The notes: generated from the sequence alone by a model not told the origin. 12,011 nucleotides of DNA from CAJQND01 sp051010055 (GCA_051010055.1 JBPCVY010000283.1:1-12011); one strand, 5' to 3'. Shown: positions 1 to 7,048, numbered from the stretch's first letter. Made by a program: numbers and translations.

Positions 1-101
1 ACAATCTTTAGGTTTCCCTCCGGTTCGACCATCAAACGCTCGAGCATATGCGAAATCTAACCGGCGTGAATGAAACTGAGCCGAAATTCCTCCCCAAAGC
101 T

Positions 102-1040
102 TCAAAACGACACATCTCCCAGGGCGAGAATGACGAATGCAGCATAAAAGAGCACGAAGGCCACGCCAGCCACACGGCCGATTGGGCGGTGCCTTAACAG
201 GAACGGGCCAATCAACAGGCAAGCGCCTGCCATTATGGGTATATCCACCGTTTGGAAGGACTTGGCAACTACCAGCGGGCTAATGGCCGCCGTTGCCCCC
301 AAAACCAGCAGCAAGTTCAGCATGTTTGAGCCAAGAATACTTCCAATCGCCACATCGCCCCTGCCGCGCATGGCAGCAGCAGAACTTGCCGCTAGTTCAG
401 GAAGCGATGTGCCCAGGGCAACAATGGTTAGGCCGATTGCAGCTTCAGACAGCTCGAATTGCATTGCAACACCGCGTGCACCATCAATCAGAAGGTAAGC
501 TCCCACAGGCAGCAAGATAATGCCTAGCAATATCAGGGTGGTGATTTTCAAGCCTGACTGGGGCGCATCTTCTGCCAACTCACCTGCACTTTGTGGCTCG
601 CTGGCGCGGTAGCTGTAATAGAGCGACACCACCAGAGCGAACAGCAAGACACCACCACTGATACGCCCGAATTCGCCAGTTAGCGCGAGCCCGGAAAACA
701 AAACTGTCGCAAATATCATAGCCAAGTAATTGCGCATCAATTCCGGTGCACCTGTTGCCAATGGAGCAAGCAATGCGGGCACACCAATAATGAGCAAGGT
801 GTTGGCAATGTTGCTGCCGACAACGTTGCCCAAAGCGATATCCGGCGAACCATCCAGCGCAGCTTCAATACTGATGACAAATTCAGGGGCGGAGGTTCCA
901 AGCGCTACCACCGTGACGGAGATAAGCGTTGCCGACAGCCCTAATTTGAGGCTCAAGGCAATAGCGCCCCGCACCAGCGCATCGCCCGCAACCAGCAAGA
1001 GAGCAATGCCAGCCAATGTCAGAAATGACGCTGTCAGCAT
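102..1040 (-). CDS. Calcium/sodium antiporter, CaCA family (YrbG-like)
   Basis: This 312-residue inner-membrane protein should exchange Na+ (or H+) for Ca2+. The CaCA inverted duplication is visible. Repeat 1 has VVALGTSAPE (about 44-53) followed by GNVVGSN (71-77). Repeat 2 has IVALGTSLPE (206-215) followed by GSILGSN (233-239). These are the alpha-1 and alpha-2 motifs, and Glu53 and Glu215 are the expected ion-binding acids. About ten hydrophobic segments are split by a polar, acidic loop at about 145-165. The length matches the short bacterial YrbG type. The ATG start has an AAAGGT-like site a few bases upstream. The gene stands alone; a repeat-rich spacer separates it from the next minus-strand gene. 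The family is secure, but the physiological ion is not shown by sequence. Confidence 0.93.
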   Translation of the reverse strand: MLTASFLTLAGIALLLVAGDALVRGAIALSLKLGLSATLISVTVVALGTSAPEFVISIEAALDGSPDIALGNVVGSNIANTLLIIGVPALLAPLATGAPELMRNYLAMIFATVLFSGLALTGEFGRISGGVLLFALVVSLYYSYRASEPQSAGELAEDAPQSGLKITTLILLGIILLPVGAYLLIDGARGVAMQFELSEAAIGLTIVALGTSLPELAASSAAAMRGRGDVAIGSILGSNMLNLLLVLGATAAISPLVVAKSFQTVDIPIMAGACLLIGPFLLRHRPIGRVAGVAFVLFYAAFVILALGDVSF

Positions 1041-1175
1041 TTATTACCTTTCGCGGATATCGAACCGGGCTGCTGAATACCAGCCGGAATGGTGTGGCTT
1101 TCTGGTTGAACGGAATATGTGAACGCTTGGATTGTGCTGCAAGGTTTGCCGGTTGAATTTGGTTCCTTTCTCTCT

Positions 1176-1219
1176 TCACCCTTCGAGATGCATCGCTGCC
1201 GCGATACTCCTCAGGGTGA
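1176..1219. repeat. Palindromic repeat element, copy 1 (REP-like hairpin)
   Basis: TCACCCT (1176-1182) pairs with AGGGTGA (1213-1219), and ATCGC (1192-1196) pairs with GCGAT (1201-1205) around a TGCC loop. The half-motifs TTCGAGA (1182-1188) and CTCCTCA (1207-1213) are the reverse complements of those in copy 2, so the two copies lie in opposite orientation. It resembles short dispersed palindromes known from rhizobial genomes; that family assignment is from memory. Confidence 0.75.
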
Positions 1220-1248
1220 GGATTGAGGTTGCCGCACCTTCCAGCCTT

Positions 1249-1339
1249 ATGGTGAGGAGGCGTGTAAGCATCAAGATCAGCCCGCGCGAACAGGGGGAGC
1301 GCGGTCAAGCTGATCGACCCAAAAACCGTCTCGAACCAT
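1249..1339. repeat. Palindromic repeat element, copy 2, with nested inner hairpin
   Basis: Outer arms ATGGT (1249-1253) and ACCAT (1335-1339) flank TGAGGAG (1253-1259) and TCTCGAA (1329-1335), the same half-motifs as copy 1 in the other orientation. Inside is a second palindrome: GATCAGC (1275-1281) with GCTGATC (1309-1315), and CCGCGC (1282-1287) with GCGCGG (1299-1304). The inner part looks like a separate hairpin set between the two halves of the outer one. Confidence 0.7.
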
Positions 1340-1352
1340 GGAGGCTTTACTT

Positions 1353-1441
1353 TCGTTCGCGGCAGTTCGCGCTAACGCGCTCACGCCTCCGTGGGTGCGG
1401 CCTGACCGGCCGGGACCCGCTTGGCCCCGTGTCGCGAACGA
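1353..1441. repeat. GC-rich inverted repeat with 9-bp perfect arms
   Basis: TCGTTCGCG (1353-1361) is the exact reverse complement of CGCGAACGA (1433-1441). About 70 GC-rich bases lie between them and contain further self-complementary tracts around GGCC. The element ends about 20 bases beyond the stop codon of the minus-strand rluD-like gene, so it could fold in the 3' end of that transcript. The intervening sequence resembles dispersed rhizobial intergenic repeats; this is a recollection, not a search result. Confidence 0.6.
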
Positions 1442-1461
1442 GGACCTTCGATCCAAACCCC

Positions 1462-2463
1462 TTACCCCGCCCGGCAAGCATCCAGCAGTTTTTGCATGTC
1501 CTGTCGCAGTGGGCTGTCAAAGCGCATGGGCTCGCCAGTGAGGGGATGTTCGAAACCAAGATGAACCGCGTGGAGCGCCTGCCGCTTCAGCCGGGTAAGC
1601 GCTTTTTGTGCGCCCTCCCCCAGCTTGCGGGCGCTGGCGGCGAAGTGAGCGCCATATTGCTCATCGCCCAAGAGAGGATGGCCGATATGGGCAAGGTGAA
1701 CCCTGATTTGGTGGGTGCGGCCCGTCTCAAGCACACAGCTCATATGACTGGTTTGAGGTTTGGCAGCACCGGACGGCATGGTCTCCAACACTTCGAAGTG
1801 TGTTACCGCATGCCGGCCTCGCTCTGAAACGGCGATTTTCTGCCGGTTTGTTTGCTTGCGCCCAAGAGGGGCATCAATCTTGCCCTTGCGCCTGTCAGGC
1901 ACGCCCCACACCAGGCACTCATAAGCGCGGGTGAGCTTGCCATCGCGGCCATGGGCGGCGAATTGCTCGCTTAGGGATTTATGGGCCCTGTCGGTCTTGG
2001 CCACCGCCATGAGACCGGAGGTTTCCTTATCAAGCCGGTGGACAATGCCGGGCCGGCGCACGCCTCCAATGCCTGAAAGACTGTCGCCGCAATGGGCAAT
2101 GAGCGCGTTCACAAGGGTGCCGTGCCAATTGCCAGCTGCCGGATGCACCACCATGCCCGGCGCCTTGTCGATGACAATCAGCTCATTATCCTCATAAACA
2201 ATCGCCAGCGGGATGTTCTCCGGTTTCGGCACCGGGTCTTCTGCAGGCGGAACACTGACGATAATCTCATCACCGGGTTTGACCCTGTAATTCGGCTCCA
2301 CTATCGTGCGCCCGTTCACCGCCGCCTGGCCCTGTTTGACCAGGTCTTTGAACCGGCTGCGGGAAATGTCATCGAAGGCGAGGCTCAATAGCCGGTCGAG
2401 GCGTTCGCCGGTCTGCTCTTCGCTCACATTCAAGCTGCGGCTGTTGGAGGTTAAGTTCGTCAT
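1462..2463 (-). CDS. rluD: RluD/RluA-family rRNA pseudouridine synthase
   Basis: The 333-residue enzyme isomerises specific uridines in RNA to pseudouridine; E. coli RluD acts on 23S rRNA helix 69. An S4-type RNA-binding domain covers roughly residues 18-70 (GERLDRLLSL ... VKPGDEI). The catalytic domain has the RluA-family motif II GIVHRLDKETSG at about 139-150, with catalytic Asp145, and the family motif GRTHQIRVHL further on. Length fits RluD (about 326 in E. coli). The frame is open upstream to 2514, but the extra 17 residues are serine-rich and lie antisense to the divergent gene. I therefore chose the ATG at 2463. No clear Shine-Dalgarno precedes either start. Its promoter would have to lie inside the neighbouring gene. 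The exact target uridine cannot be read from sequence. Confidence 0.92.
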   Translation of the reverse strand: MTNLTSNSRSLNVSEEQTGERLDRLLSLAFDDISRSRFKDLVKQGQAAVNGRTIVEPNYRVKPGDEIIVSVPPAEDPVPKPENIPLAIVYEDNELIVIDKAPGMVVHPAAGNWHGTLVNALIAHCGDSLSGIGGVRRPGIVHRLDKETSGLMAVAKTDRAHKSLSEQFAAHGRDGKLTRAYECLVWGVPDRRKGKIDAPLGRKQTNRQKIAVSERGRHAVTHFEVLETMPSGAAKPQTSHMSCVLETGRTHQIRVHLAHIGHPLLGDEQYGAHFAASARKLGEGAQKALTRLKRQALHAVHLGFEHPLTGEPMRFDSPLRQDMQKLLDACRAG

Positions 2464-2809
2464 GGTTGAGACCGGACCAGAAGAAGAGTTTGAAGATCCG
2501 CGCAATGTGCGCATTTTAAAACGCGTCGTCTATATCATGGGCGTGATGCTTGTCGTAGGGTCAATTGTCGTTATCGGCACCATCATATATAGGGCCGCGA
2601 CTTATGATGCCAGCCGTTCGGCCTCAACAACCCCCGCCAAGCCGTTTCCGGAAATCATTGCGGAAATTGGCGCGGGCGCAAATGTTGGCTCCGTAGAACT
2701 GGACGGCAACCGCATGGCAGTTCATGTTTCGGGCAACGGCAAAAACGAAATCATCATTATCGACATCCGCAAAGGCGCGATTTTGGGACGGGTGAAACTC
2801 ACCGAATAA
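2462..2809 (+). CDS. Small single-pass membrane protein, DUF6476-like
   Basis: This 115-residue protein has an acidic N-terminus with an arginine/lysine cluster (14-21), one strong transmembrane helix (about 22-43), and a C-terminal half predicted to be periplasmic. The last 30 residues (NEIIIIDIRKGAILGRVKLTE-like) look like the closing strands of a beta-propeller blade. It resembles the alphaproteobacterial DUF6476 family, which I recall as commonly adjacent to an RluA-type gene; function is unknown. GGAGG lies about 11 bases before the ATG. That ATG overlaps the start codon of the divergent rluD-like gene on a single CATG. The SHMT-like gene follows 28 bases downstream in the same direction, so the two may be co-transcribed. 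Confidence 0.8.
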   Translation: MVETGPEEEFEDPRNVRILKRVVYIMGVMLVVGSIVVIGTIIYRAATYDASRSASTTPAKPFPEIIAEIGAGANVGSVELDGNRMAVHVSGNGKNEIIIIDIRKGAILGRVKLTE

Positions 2810-2837
2810 CCCACGCCCCATTCATGAGGAGAGGCCA

Positions 2838-4160
2838 ATGCCACATCTGGCGCACCGCAAATGGGTTCCTGAACATTGCGAGAAATATGTTCAATCAATT
2901 GCTGAGCGGGCAGCGGAGATGGACAGCGCTGCGGCGGATGCGGAAATTCACCGGCTGATATCGGAAAATGCCCGCATTCACGACAGTGACTGTGCAAATC
3001 TCAACCCGGCCACGAATGTGATGAACCCGAAGGCCGAAGCCGTTCTGGCCCTAGGGTTGGGTTCGCGGCCATCGCTCGGCTATCCGGGTGACAAATACGA
3101 AATGGGCCTTGAGGCAATCGAACAGGTTGAAGTGATTGCCGCTGAACTTGCCGCTGAAATTTTTGATGCAAAGTACGCGGAAATCCGCGTTGCATCGGGC
3201 GCAATGGCCAATCTTTACGCCTTCATGGCCACCTGCAAGGCGGGCGATAAGATTGTCGCGCCTTCGCCTGATATTGGCGGCCATGTAACTCATCATAAGC
3301 CGGGCGCTGCAGGCCTTTATGGGATAACTACCCTGCCTGCCCCAATTGATGAGGAAAACTACACTGTTGATTTGGAAAAGCTGCGCGCGCTGGCCATGAA
3401 AGAACGGCCAGCCCTCATCACCATAGGTGGTAGCTTGAACCTGTTTCCCCACCCGGTGGCTGAAATCCGCAAAATTGCCGATGAAGCAGGCGCCTGGCTT
3501 TTGTTTGACGCAGCTCATCTGTGCGGCATGATTGCAGGTGGTGGCTGGGACAACCCGCTCCAGCAAGGTGCGCACCTCATCACCATGTCGACATACAAAA
3601 GCCTTGGCGGACCAGCTGGCGGGCTGATTGTCAGCAATGATGCAGAACTGGCCAAGCGGCTCGACAAGATTGCCTTTCCGGGCCTTACCGCGAACTTCGA
3701 CGCGGCAAAATCAGCAAGCCTTGCCGTTAGCCTGCTGGATTGGCGCGACTATGGCAGCGCTTATGCTGAAGCCATGAAGGAAACCGCCCGTGCGCTGGCG
3801 GCAGCTCTTGGAAGTGAAGGGCTGGAGGTTTATGCAGCAGAGCGCGGCGGCACTTCATCGCACCAGTTTGCGCTTGAAGCGCACCGTTACGGCGGTGGCC
3901 AGGCCGCGGCCAAGAAACTGCGAAGAGTAAACATACTTACCTGCGGCATTGGCCTGCCAATTGCGCCCGTTGACGGTGATGTCAACGGCCTGCGCATCGG
4001 CACCCCTGAGATTGTGCGCCGTGGCATGGGGCCTAACGATATGCCGGAGCTTGCAAGGTTGATCGCACACGGCCTAGAGGGCAATGAGCCGGCGGAAGAG
4101 CTTGCAGCGGAAGTTACCGCCTTTGCGCAGAGTTTCTCCGGACTACATTTTATCCGCTAG
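2838..4160 (+). CDS. Serine hydroxymethyltransferase-like PLP enzyme (divergent paralogue)
   Basis: This 440-residue cytosolic fold-type I PLP enzyme aligns by eye with GlyA over most of its length. Shared features are SGAMAN (120-125), GGHVTH (147-152), DAAHLCG (224-230, PLP-contacting Asp224 and His227), the Schiff-base Lys254 in STYKSLGGPAGG, and LRIGTP with substrate-carboxylate Arg386. Differences from E. coli GlyA are His228 replaced by Tyr253, Glu57 by Leu80, Tyr55 by Pro78 and Tyr65 by Glu88. Glu57 takes part in the folate-dependent reaction. The protein may therefore act as a folate-independent beta-hydroxy-amino-acid aldolase, or use another acceptor; that is inference. AGGAGAGG just before the ATG fixes the start. 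Its stop overlaps that of the convergent permease. It is too divergent to be called glyA. Confidence 0.85.
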   Translation: MPHLAHRKWVPEHCEKYVQSIAERAAEMDSAAADAEIHRLISENARIHDSDCANLNPATNVMNPKAEAVLALGLGSRPSLGYPGDKYEMGLEAIEQVEVIAAELAAEIFDAKYAEIRVASGAMANLYAFMATCKAGDKIVAPSPDIGGHVTHHKPGAAGLYGITTLPAPIDEENYTVDLEKLRALAMKERPALITIGGSLNLFPHPVAEIRKIADEAGAWLLFDAAHLCGMIAGGGWDNPLQQGAHLITMSTYKSLGGPAGGLIVSNDAELAKRLDKIAFPGLTANFDAAKSASLAVSLLDWRDYGSAYAEAMKETARALAAALGSEGLEVYAAERGGTSSHQFALEAHRYGGGQAAAKKLRRVNILTCGIGLPIAPVDGDVNGLRIGTPEIVRRGMGPNDMPELARLIAHGLEGNEPAEELAAEVTAFAQSFSGLHFIR

Positions 4161-5860
4161 ACGGGCGGTTCACCGCCGGGCCTGCCAGAGGCAATCATTT
4201 TGTTGAGGAAGACAACCGGCAAGGTGCCAGCTAGCACAATCATCAGTGCGGCTGGGGCTGCTTCCTCGAACATATCCAGCGAGGCAAGGGTGTAGACGTG
4301 TGTCGCGAGCGTGTCGAAGTTGAACGGCCGCAGGAGTAAGGTTGCTGGCAGCTCCTTCATGGAATCAACGAACACCAAAAGCGCAGCTGCACCAAGGGCC
4401 GGTTTGAGCAGCGGCAAATGCACTTCCCGCAATGTGCCTGTTGCAGTGCGGCCCAAAGTGCGGGCGGCAAAATCCAGGTGCGGTGAGAGTTTTGCATAAC
4501 CAGAATCAATGGCCCCATGTGAGATGGCCAGGAACCGCACCACATAGGTGAAGATTATTGCAAACGCTGTGCCGGACAAAATGAGCCCGGTTGAAATTTC
4601 AAATGCGGAGCGGGAAAAACCGTCTATTGCATTATCAAGTCCCGCCATGGGGATAAGCATGCCGATGGCAAGTATGGTGCCGGGAACCGCATAACCGATG
4701 GAGGCGAAGCGTGTGGCAAACCTGATAAGGGGCGTGCCGATAAGCCGGTTAGAAAATGCAAGCATGAGGCCAATCGCAACAGCAAACAGTGCCGCAAAGC
4801 CGGCCAGCACCACCGAATTGCGCAACGCAATCCAGAACGATGTTTCAAACACGCTCTCCCAGAAAATGATTGTCGCCTCCACCAGAACCACTGATGGCAT
4901 GACGAAACCCAGCAATATCGGCAGCGCACAGGCGAGCATTGCGCCATACTTCACCCATCCAGAAAGTTCCGGTGCTGCAATCTCCCGGTAGCGACCTGTG
5001 GTGTGATGGAAATGCTGACGCTTGCGGCTCGCCCGTTCCGCCCACAACAGAGCCAGAACAAACACCAGCATAACGCAGGCAATTTGCGCAGCACCTGCAA
5101 GACTGCCGCGCTCAAGCCAGGTGGAATAGACACTTACAGTAAGCGTGTTGACGCCAAAGTATTCGACCGCTCCGATATCGTTCAGGCATTCCATCAACGC
5201 CAATGTGACGCCGGCCACAATCGCCGGGCGGGCAAGAGGGAGACCAACTGCAGTGAAGACGCCCCAAGGCGTGCGGCCCAAAACGCGCCCTGCTTCTAGC
5301 AGGCATACGGACTGCTGAATGAAGCTCGCCCGGGCAGTGAGAAACACATAAGGATAGAGCACGAATGACATAACGAAAACCGCCCCGCCCAATGAGCGGA
5401 TTTCCGGGAACCGGTAATCGCGCGCACTTTGCCAGCCGAACATGGCGCGTAGAGCGCTCTGCACCCAACCGGAATAGTCCCAAAGCTCCATATAGGAAAA
5501 CGCGCTGAGATAGGTAGGCACAGCGAGGGGAATGAGCAGCAGCCATTTGAACAGACCAGCGCCGGGAAACCGGTACATGGTAACAAGCCATGCGGTGCCA
5601 GTGCCGACAATGGTTGTCAGAACGCCGACGCCAACCATGAGGAAAATTGTGGTGCGCACAGCCCCGGGAAGAACTGTAGAAAGAAGGTGCGGCCAGATAT
5701 TCTGTTCTGCGCCAAAGGCAATGACAACGAGAGAAACCAGCGGCAGGCCAACAATTGCGCAAACGACCAACGCTGCCGCGGTCCAGCCTGGCTCGGCGAA
5801 TTCCTTCAGAAGAGAACTACGGCGCTTACTATCTGATTTCTGGCCGGCAATTTCTGCCAT
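4157..5860 (-). CDS. fbpB: Fe3+ ABC transporter permease, double-domain (FbpB/SfuB type)
   Basis: This 567-residue inner-membrane permease forms the channel for ferric iron passed on by a periplasmic binding protein. It carries two fused permease halves with about twelve hydrophobic segments. Each half has an EAA loop that docks to an ATPase: EAGRVLGRTPWGVFTAVGLPLARP at about 189-212 and FAARTLGRTATGTLREVHLPLLKP at about 465-488. Length is typical for FbpB/FutB. It lies 80 bases downstream of the binding-protein gene with a stem-loop between them, so one transcript is likely. No ATPase follows; the next gene is convergent. The ATG start has a GGTGGTGA tract upstream but no strong Shine-Dalgarno. 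Thiamine or sulphate uptake is less likely, because the partner binding protein is of the iron type. Confidence 0.92.
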   Translation of the reverse strand: MAEIAGQKSDSKRRSSLLKEFAEPGWTAAALVVCAIVGLPLVSLVVIAFGAEQNIWPHLLSTVLPGAVRTTIFLMVGVGVLTTIVGTGTAWLVTMYRFPGAGLFKWLLLIPLAVPTYLSAFSYMELWDYSGWVQSALRAMFGWQSARDYRFPEIRSLGGAVFVMSFVLYPYVFLTARASFIQQSVCLLEAGRVLGRTPWGVFTAVGLPLARPAIVAGVTLALMECLNDIGAVEYFGVNTLTVSVYSTWLERGSLAGAAQIACVMLVFVLALLWAERASRKRQHFHHTTGRYREIAAPELSGWVKYGAMLACALPILLGFVMPSVVLVEATIIFWESVFETSFWIALRNSVVLAGFAALFAVAIGLMLAFSNRLIGTPLIRFATRFASIGYAVPGTILAIGMLIPMAGLDNAIDGFSRSAFEISTGLILSGTAFAIIFTYVVRFLAISHGAIDSGYAKLSPHLDFAARTLGRTATGTLREVHLPLLKPALGAAALLVFVDSMKELPATLLLRPFNFDTLATHVYTLASLDMFEEAAPAALMIVLAGTLPVVFLNKMIASGRPGGEPPV

Positions 5861-5882
5861 TCACACTTCACCACCAATAGCG

Positions 5883-5910
5883 AACCGGACATGGCAAATC
5901 ACGCCCGGTT
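5883..5910 (-). other. Intercistronic stem-loop between fbpA and fbpB
   Basis: AACCGG (5883-5888) and CCGGTT (5905-5910) are perfect inverted 6-base arms around 16 bases. In the minus-strand mRNA they would fold between the binding-protein stop and the permease start. There is no U-tract directly after the stem, so it looks like an mRNA-stabilising or partial-attenuation hairpin rather than a full terminator. Such hairpins are common where the binding protein must be made in excess of the permease. Confidence 0.45.
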
Positions 5911-5940
5911 TCACCAAATTTTCTTTCGTCTTTGAAGAGG

Positions 5941-6984
5941 TTACGAGGCCGGGCCTTCGTTGAAGCCAACCTTGTCCACCAGTTCCGACGCTTTCTTACG
6001 CAGCTCTGCGATTTTTGCAAGCGAGAGGCTGTCTTTTTTCAGCTCGCCCCATGACTTGACAAGATCAGATGCAGAAACCGTTTCATTGACCGGGTATTCA
6101 TGATTCACTTCGGCATAAATCTTCTGAGCGTCCGGACTGGAGAGATACTCCATGAGCTTGATCGCATTTTCCTTGTGCGGAGCGTTCTTGGCAAGCACCA
6201 CTCCGGATATGTTCACATGGGTGCCCCGGTCGCCGGCATTCGGAAAGAGCATTTTCACAGAAGCTGCCCATTCTTTCTGTTCCAACTTTTTCTCGTTCAG
6301 CATCATTTTTGCCATGTAGTAGGTGTTGCCGATGGCCAGATCGCACTCGCCGGAATAGACACCTTTCACCTGGGCGCGATCGTTGCCGGCAGGTTTGCGG
6401 GCGAGGTTGGCCCTCAGGCCGCGCAACCACGTTTCGGTTTTTTCTTCGCCGTGCTTGGCAATCATCGATGCGATAAGCGCAACATTGTAAACATGCTGGC
6501 CTGAGCGGATGCAGATCTTGCCTTTCCACTTAGGATCGGCAAGCTCTTCGTATGTGATTGCGTCCTGCTTCACGCGGTCCTTGGAGGCATAAATCACACG
6601 TGCGCGTGTGGTGAGGCCAAACCAGTTGCCCTCCGGGTCACGGTAGGTGGCCGGAATGTTCTGGCTCATCACCTCAGAGGAAGCAGGCTGGGAAACGCCA
6701 GTTTTCACTGCCTTTGTGAGACGGCCAATATCGACCGTCAAAAGCACGTCCGCAGGGCTGTTGGCACCTTCGGCTTCCATGCGCTCAATGAGGCCCTTCT
6801 TTGCAAAAATCGTGTTCACTTTGATGCCAGTTTTCTCAGTGAAGCCCTTGAACAGAGGCTCAACAAGAAATGGCTGGCGGTAGGAATAGACATTTACCTC
6901 GCCTTCGGCCAAAGCAGGCGTTGAACCAGCAACTGCCAGCGTGCCGACGGCAGCTAAGAGTGAAGCTGTAGTAAACTTTTTCAT
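5941..6984 (-). CDS. fbpA: Periplasmic Fe3+-binding protein of an ABC transporter (FbpA/FutA/Idi family)
   Basis: This 347-residue protein captures ferric iron in the periplasm and delivers it to the permease. A Sec signal peptide (MKK, hydrophobic core, ALA at about 24-26) precedes the mature domain, which begins NVYSYRQPFL. The paired tyrosines of GNTYYMAK (Tyr222 and Tyr223) are the usual FbpA/FutA iron ligands; Tyr33 and Tyr35 may add to the site. Cys158 and Cys214 could form a disulphide. I took the ATG at 6984. An in-frame GTG two codons earlier (6990) is also possible and slightly better spaced from GGGATC. This is the first gene of the iron operon, and the long AT-rich stretch upstream holds promoter and operator candidates. 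Family assignment is secure. Confidence 0.93.
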   Translation of the reverse strand: MKKFTTASLLAAVGTLAVAGSTPALAEGEVNVYSYRQPFLVEPLFKGFTEKTGIKVNTIFAKKGLIERMEAEGANSPADVLLTVDIGRLTKAVKTGVSQPASSEVMSQNIPATYRDPEGNWFGLTTRARVIYASKDRVKQDAITYEELADPKWKGKICIRSGQHVYNVALIASMIAKHGEEKTETWLRGLRANLARKPAGNDRAQVKGVYSGECDLAIGNTYYMAKMMLNEKKLEQKEWAASVKMLFPNAGDRGTHVNISGVVLAKNAPHKENAIKLMEYLSSPDAQKIYAEVNHEYPVNETVSASDLVKSWGELKKDSLSLAKIAELRKKASELVDKVGFNEGPAS

Positions 6985-7035
6985 TTGCACCGATCCCGGT
7001 TTTTGCGCCGCAAAGATTGGAGGCTTTTAGTTTGT

Positions 7036-7048
7036 TCTGAGTCTCAGA
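7036..7048. promoter_or_regulatory. 13-bp palindrome overlapping the fbpA -10 region (operator candidate)
   Basis: TCTGAG and CTCAGA are perfect inverted arms around one T. The palindrome overlaps the proposed -10 element and would cover the transcription start. A bound protein there would block RNA polymerase, so repression is the likely sense. The sequence does not obviously match the RirA box (TGA-N9-TCA) or a classic Fur box. The regulator is unknown. Confidence 0.5.

Larger units (their letters stand above)
1041..1461. other. Repeat-rich spacer without a credible gene
   Basis: About 420 bases separate the antiporter start from the end of the rluD-like gene. Open frames here are low-complexity Arg/Pro/Ala-rich products on both strands, typical of GC-rich palindromic DNA. 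Three inverted-repeat structures, listed separately, fill most of 1176-1441. Nothing protein-like was recognised. The structures may serve as transcription terminators for the rluD-like gene, or may simply be dispersed repeats. Confidence 0.7.

Noticed and set aside
883..1308. 141-codon minus-strand open frame over the antiporter N-terminus and the spacer
   Set aside because: Overlaps the start of a clear gene in another frame and reads through hairpin repeats; typical GC-rich shadow.
1176..1441. CRISPR-like or tRNA-like region
   Set aside because: The repeats are inverted, of different types and not regularly spaced; no cloverleaf or CCA end was found.
1132..1827. 231-codon plus-strand open frame
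   Set aside because: It runs through the palindromic repeats and then antisense to the catalytic part of the rluD-like gene; residue composition is Arg/Gly/Pro-rich and no domain is visible.
2464..2514. 17-residue N-terminal extension of the rluD-like protein
   Set aside because: Serine-rich, not part of the S4 domain, antisense to the DUF6476-like gene, and without a ribosome binding site; the ATG at 2463 is preferred.
5112..5762. 216-codon minus-strand frame inside the permease
   Set aside because: Shadow frame of the permease gene with Arg/His/Cys/Trp-rich composition; the permease frame has full domain structure.
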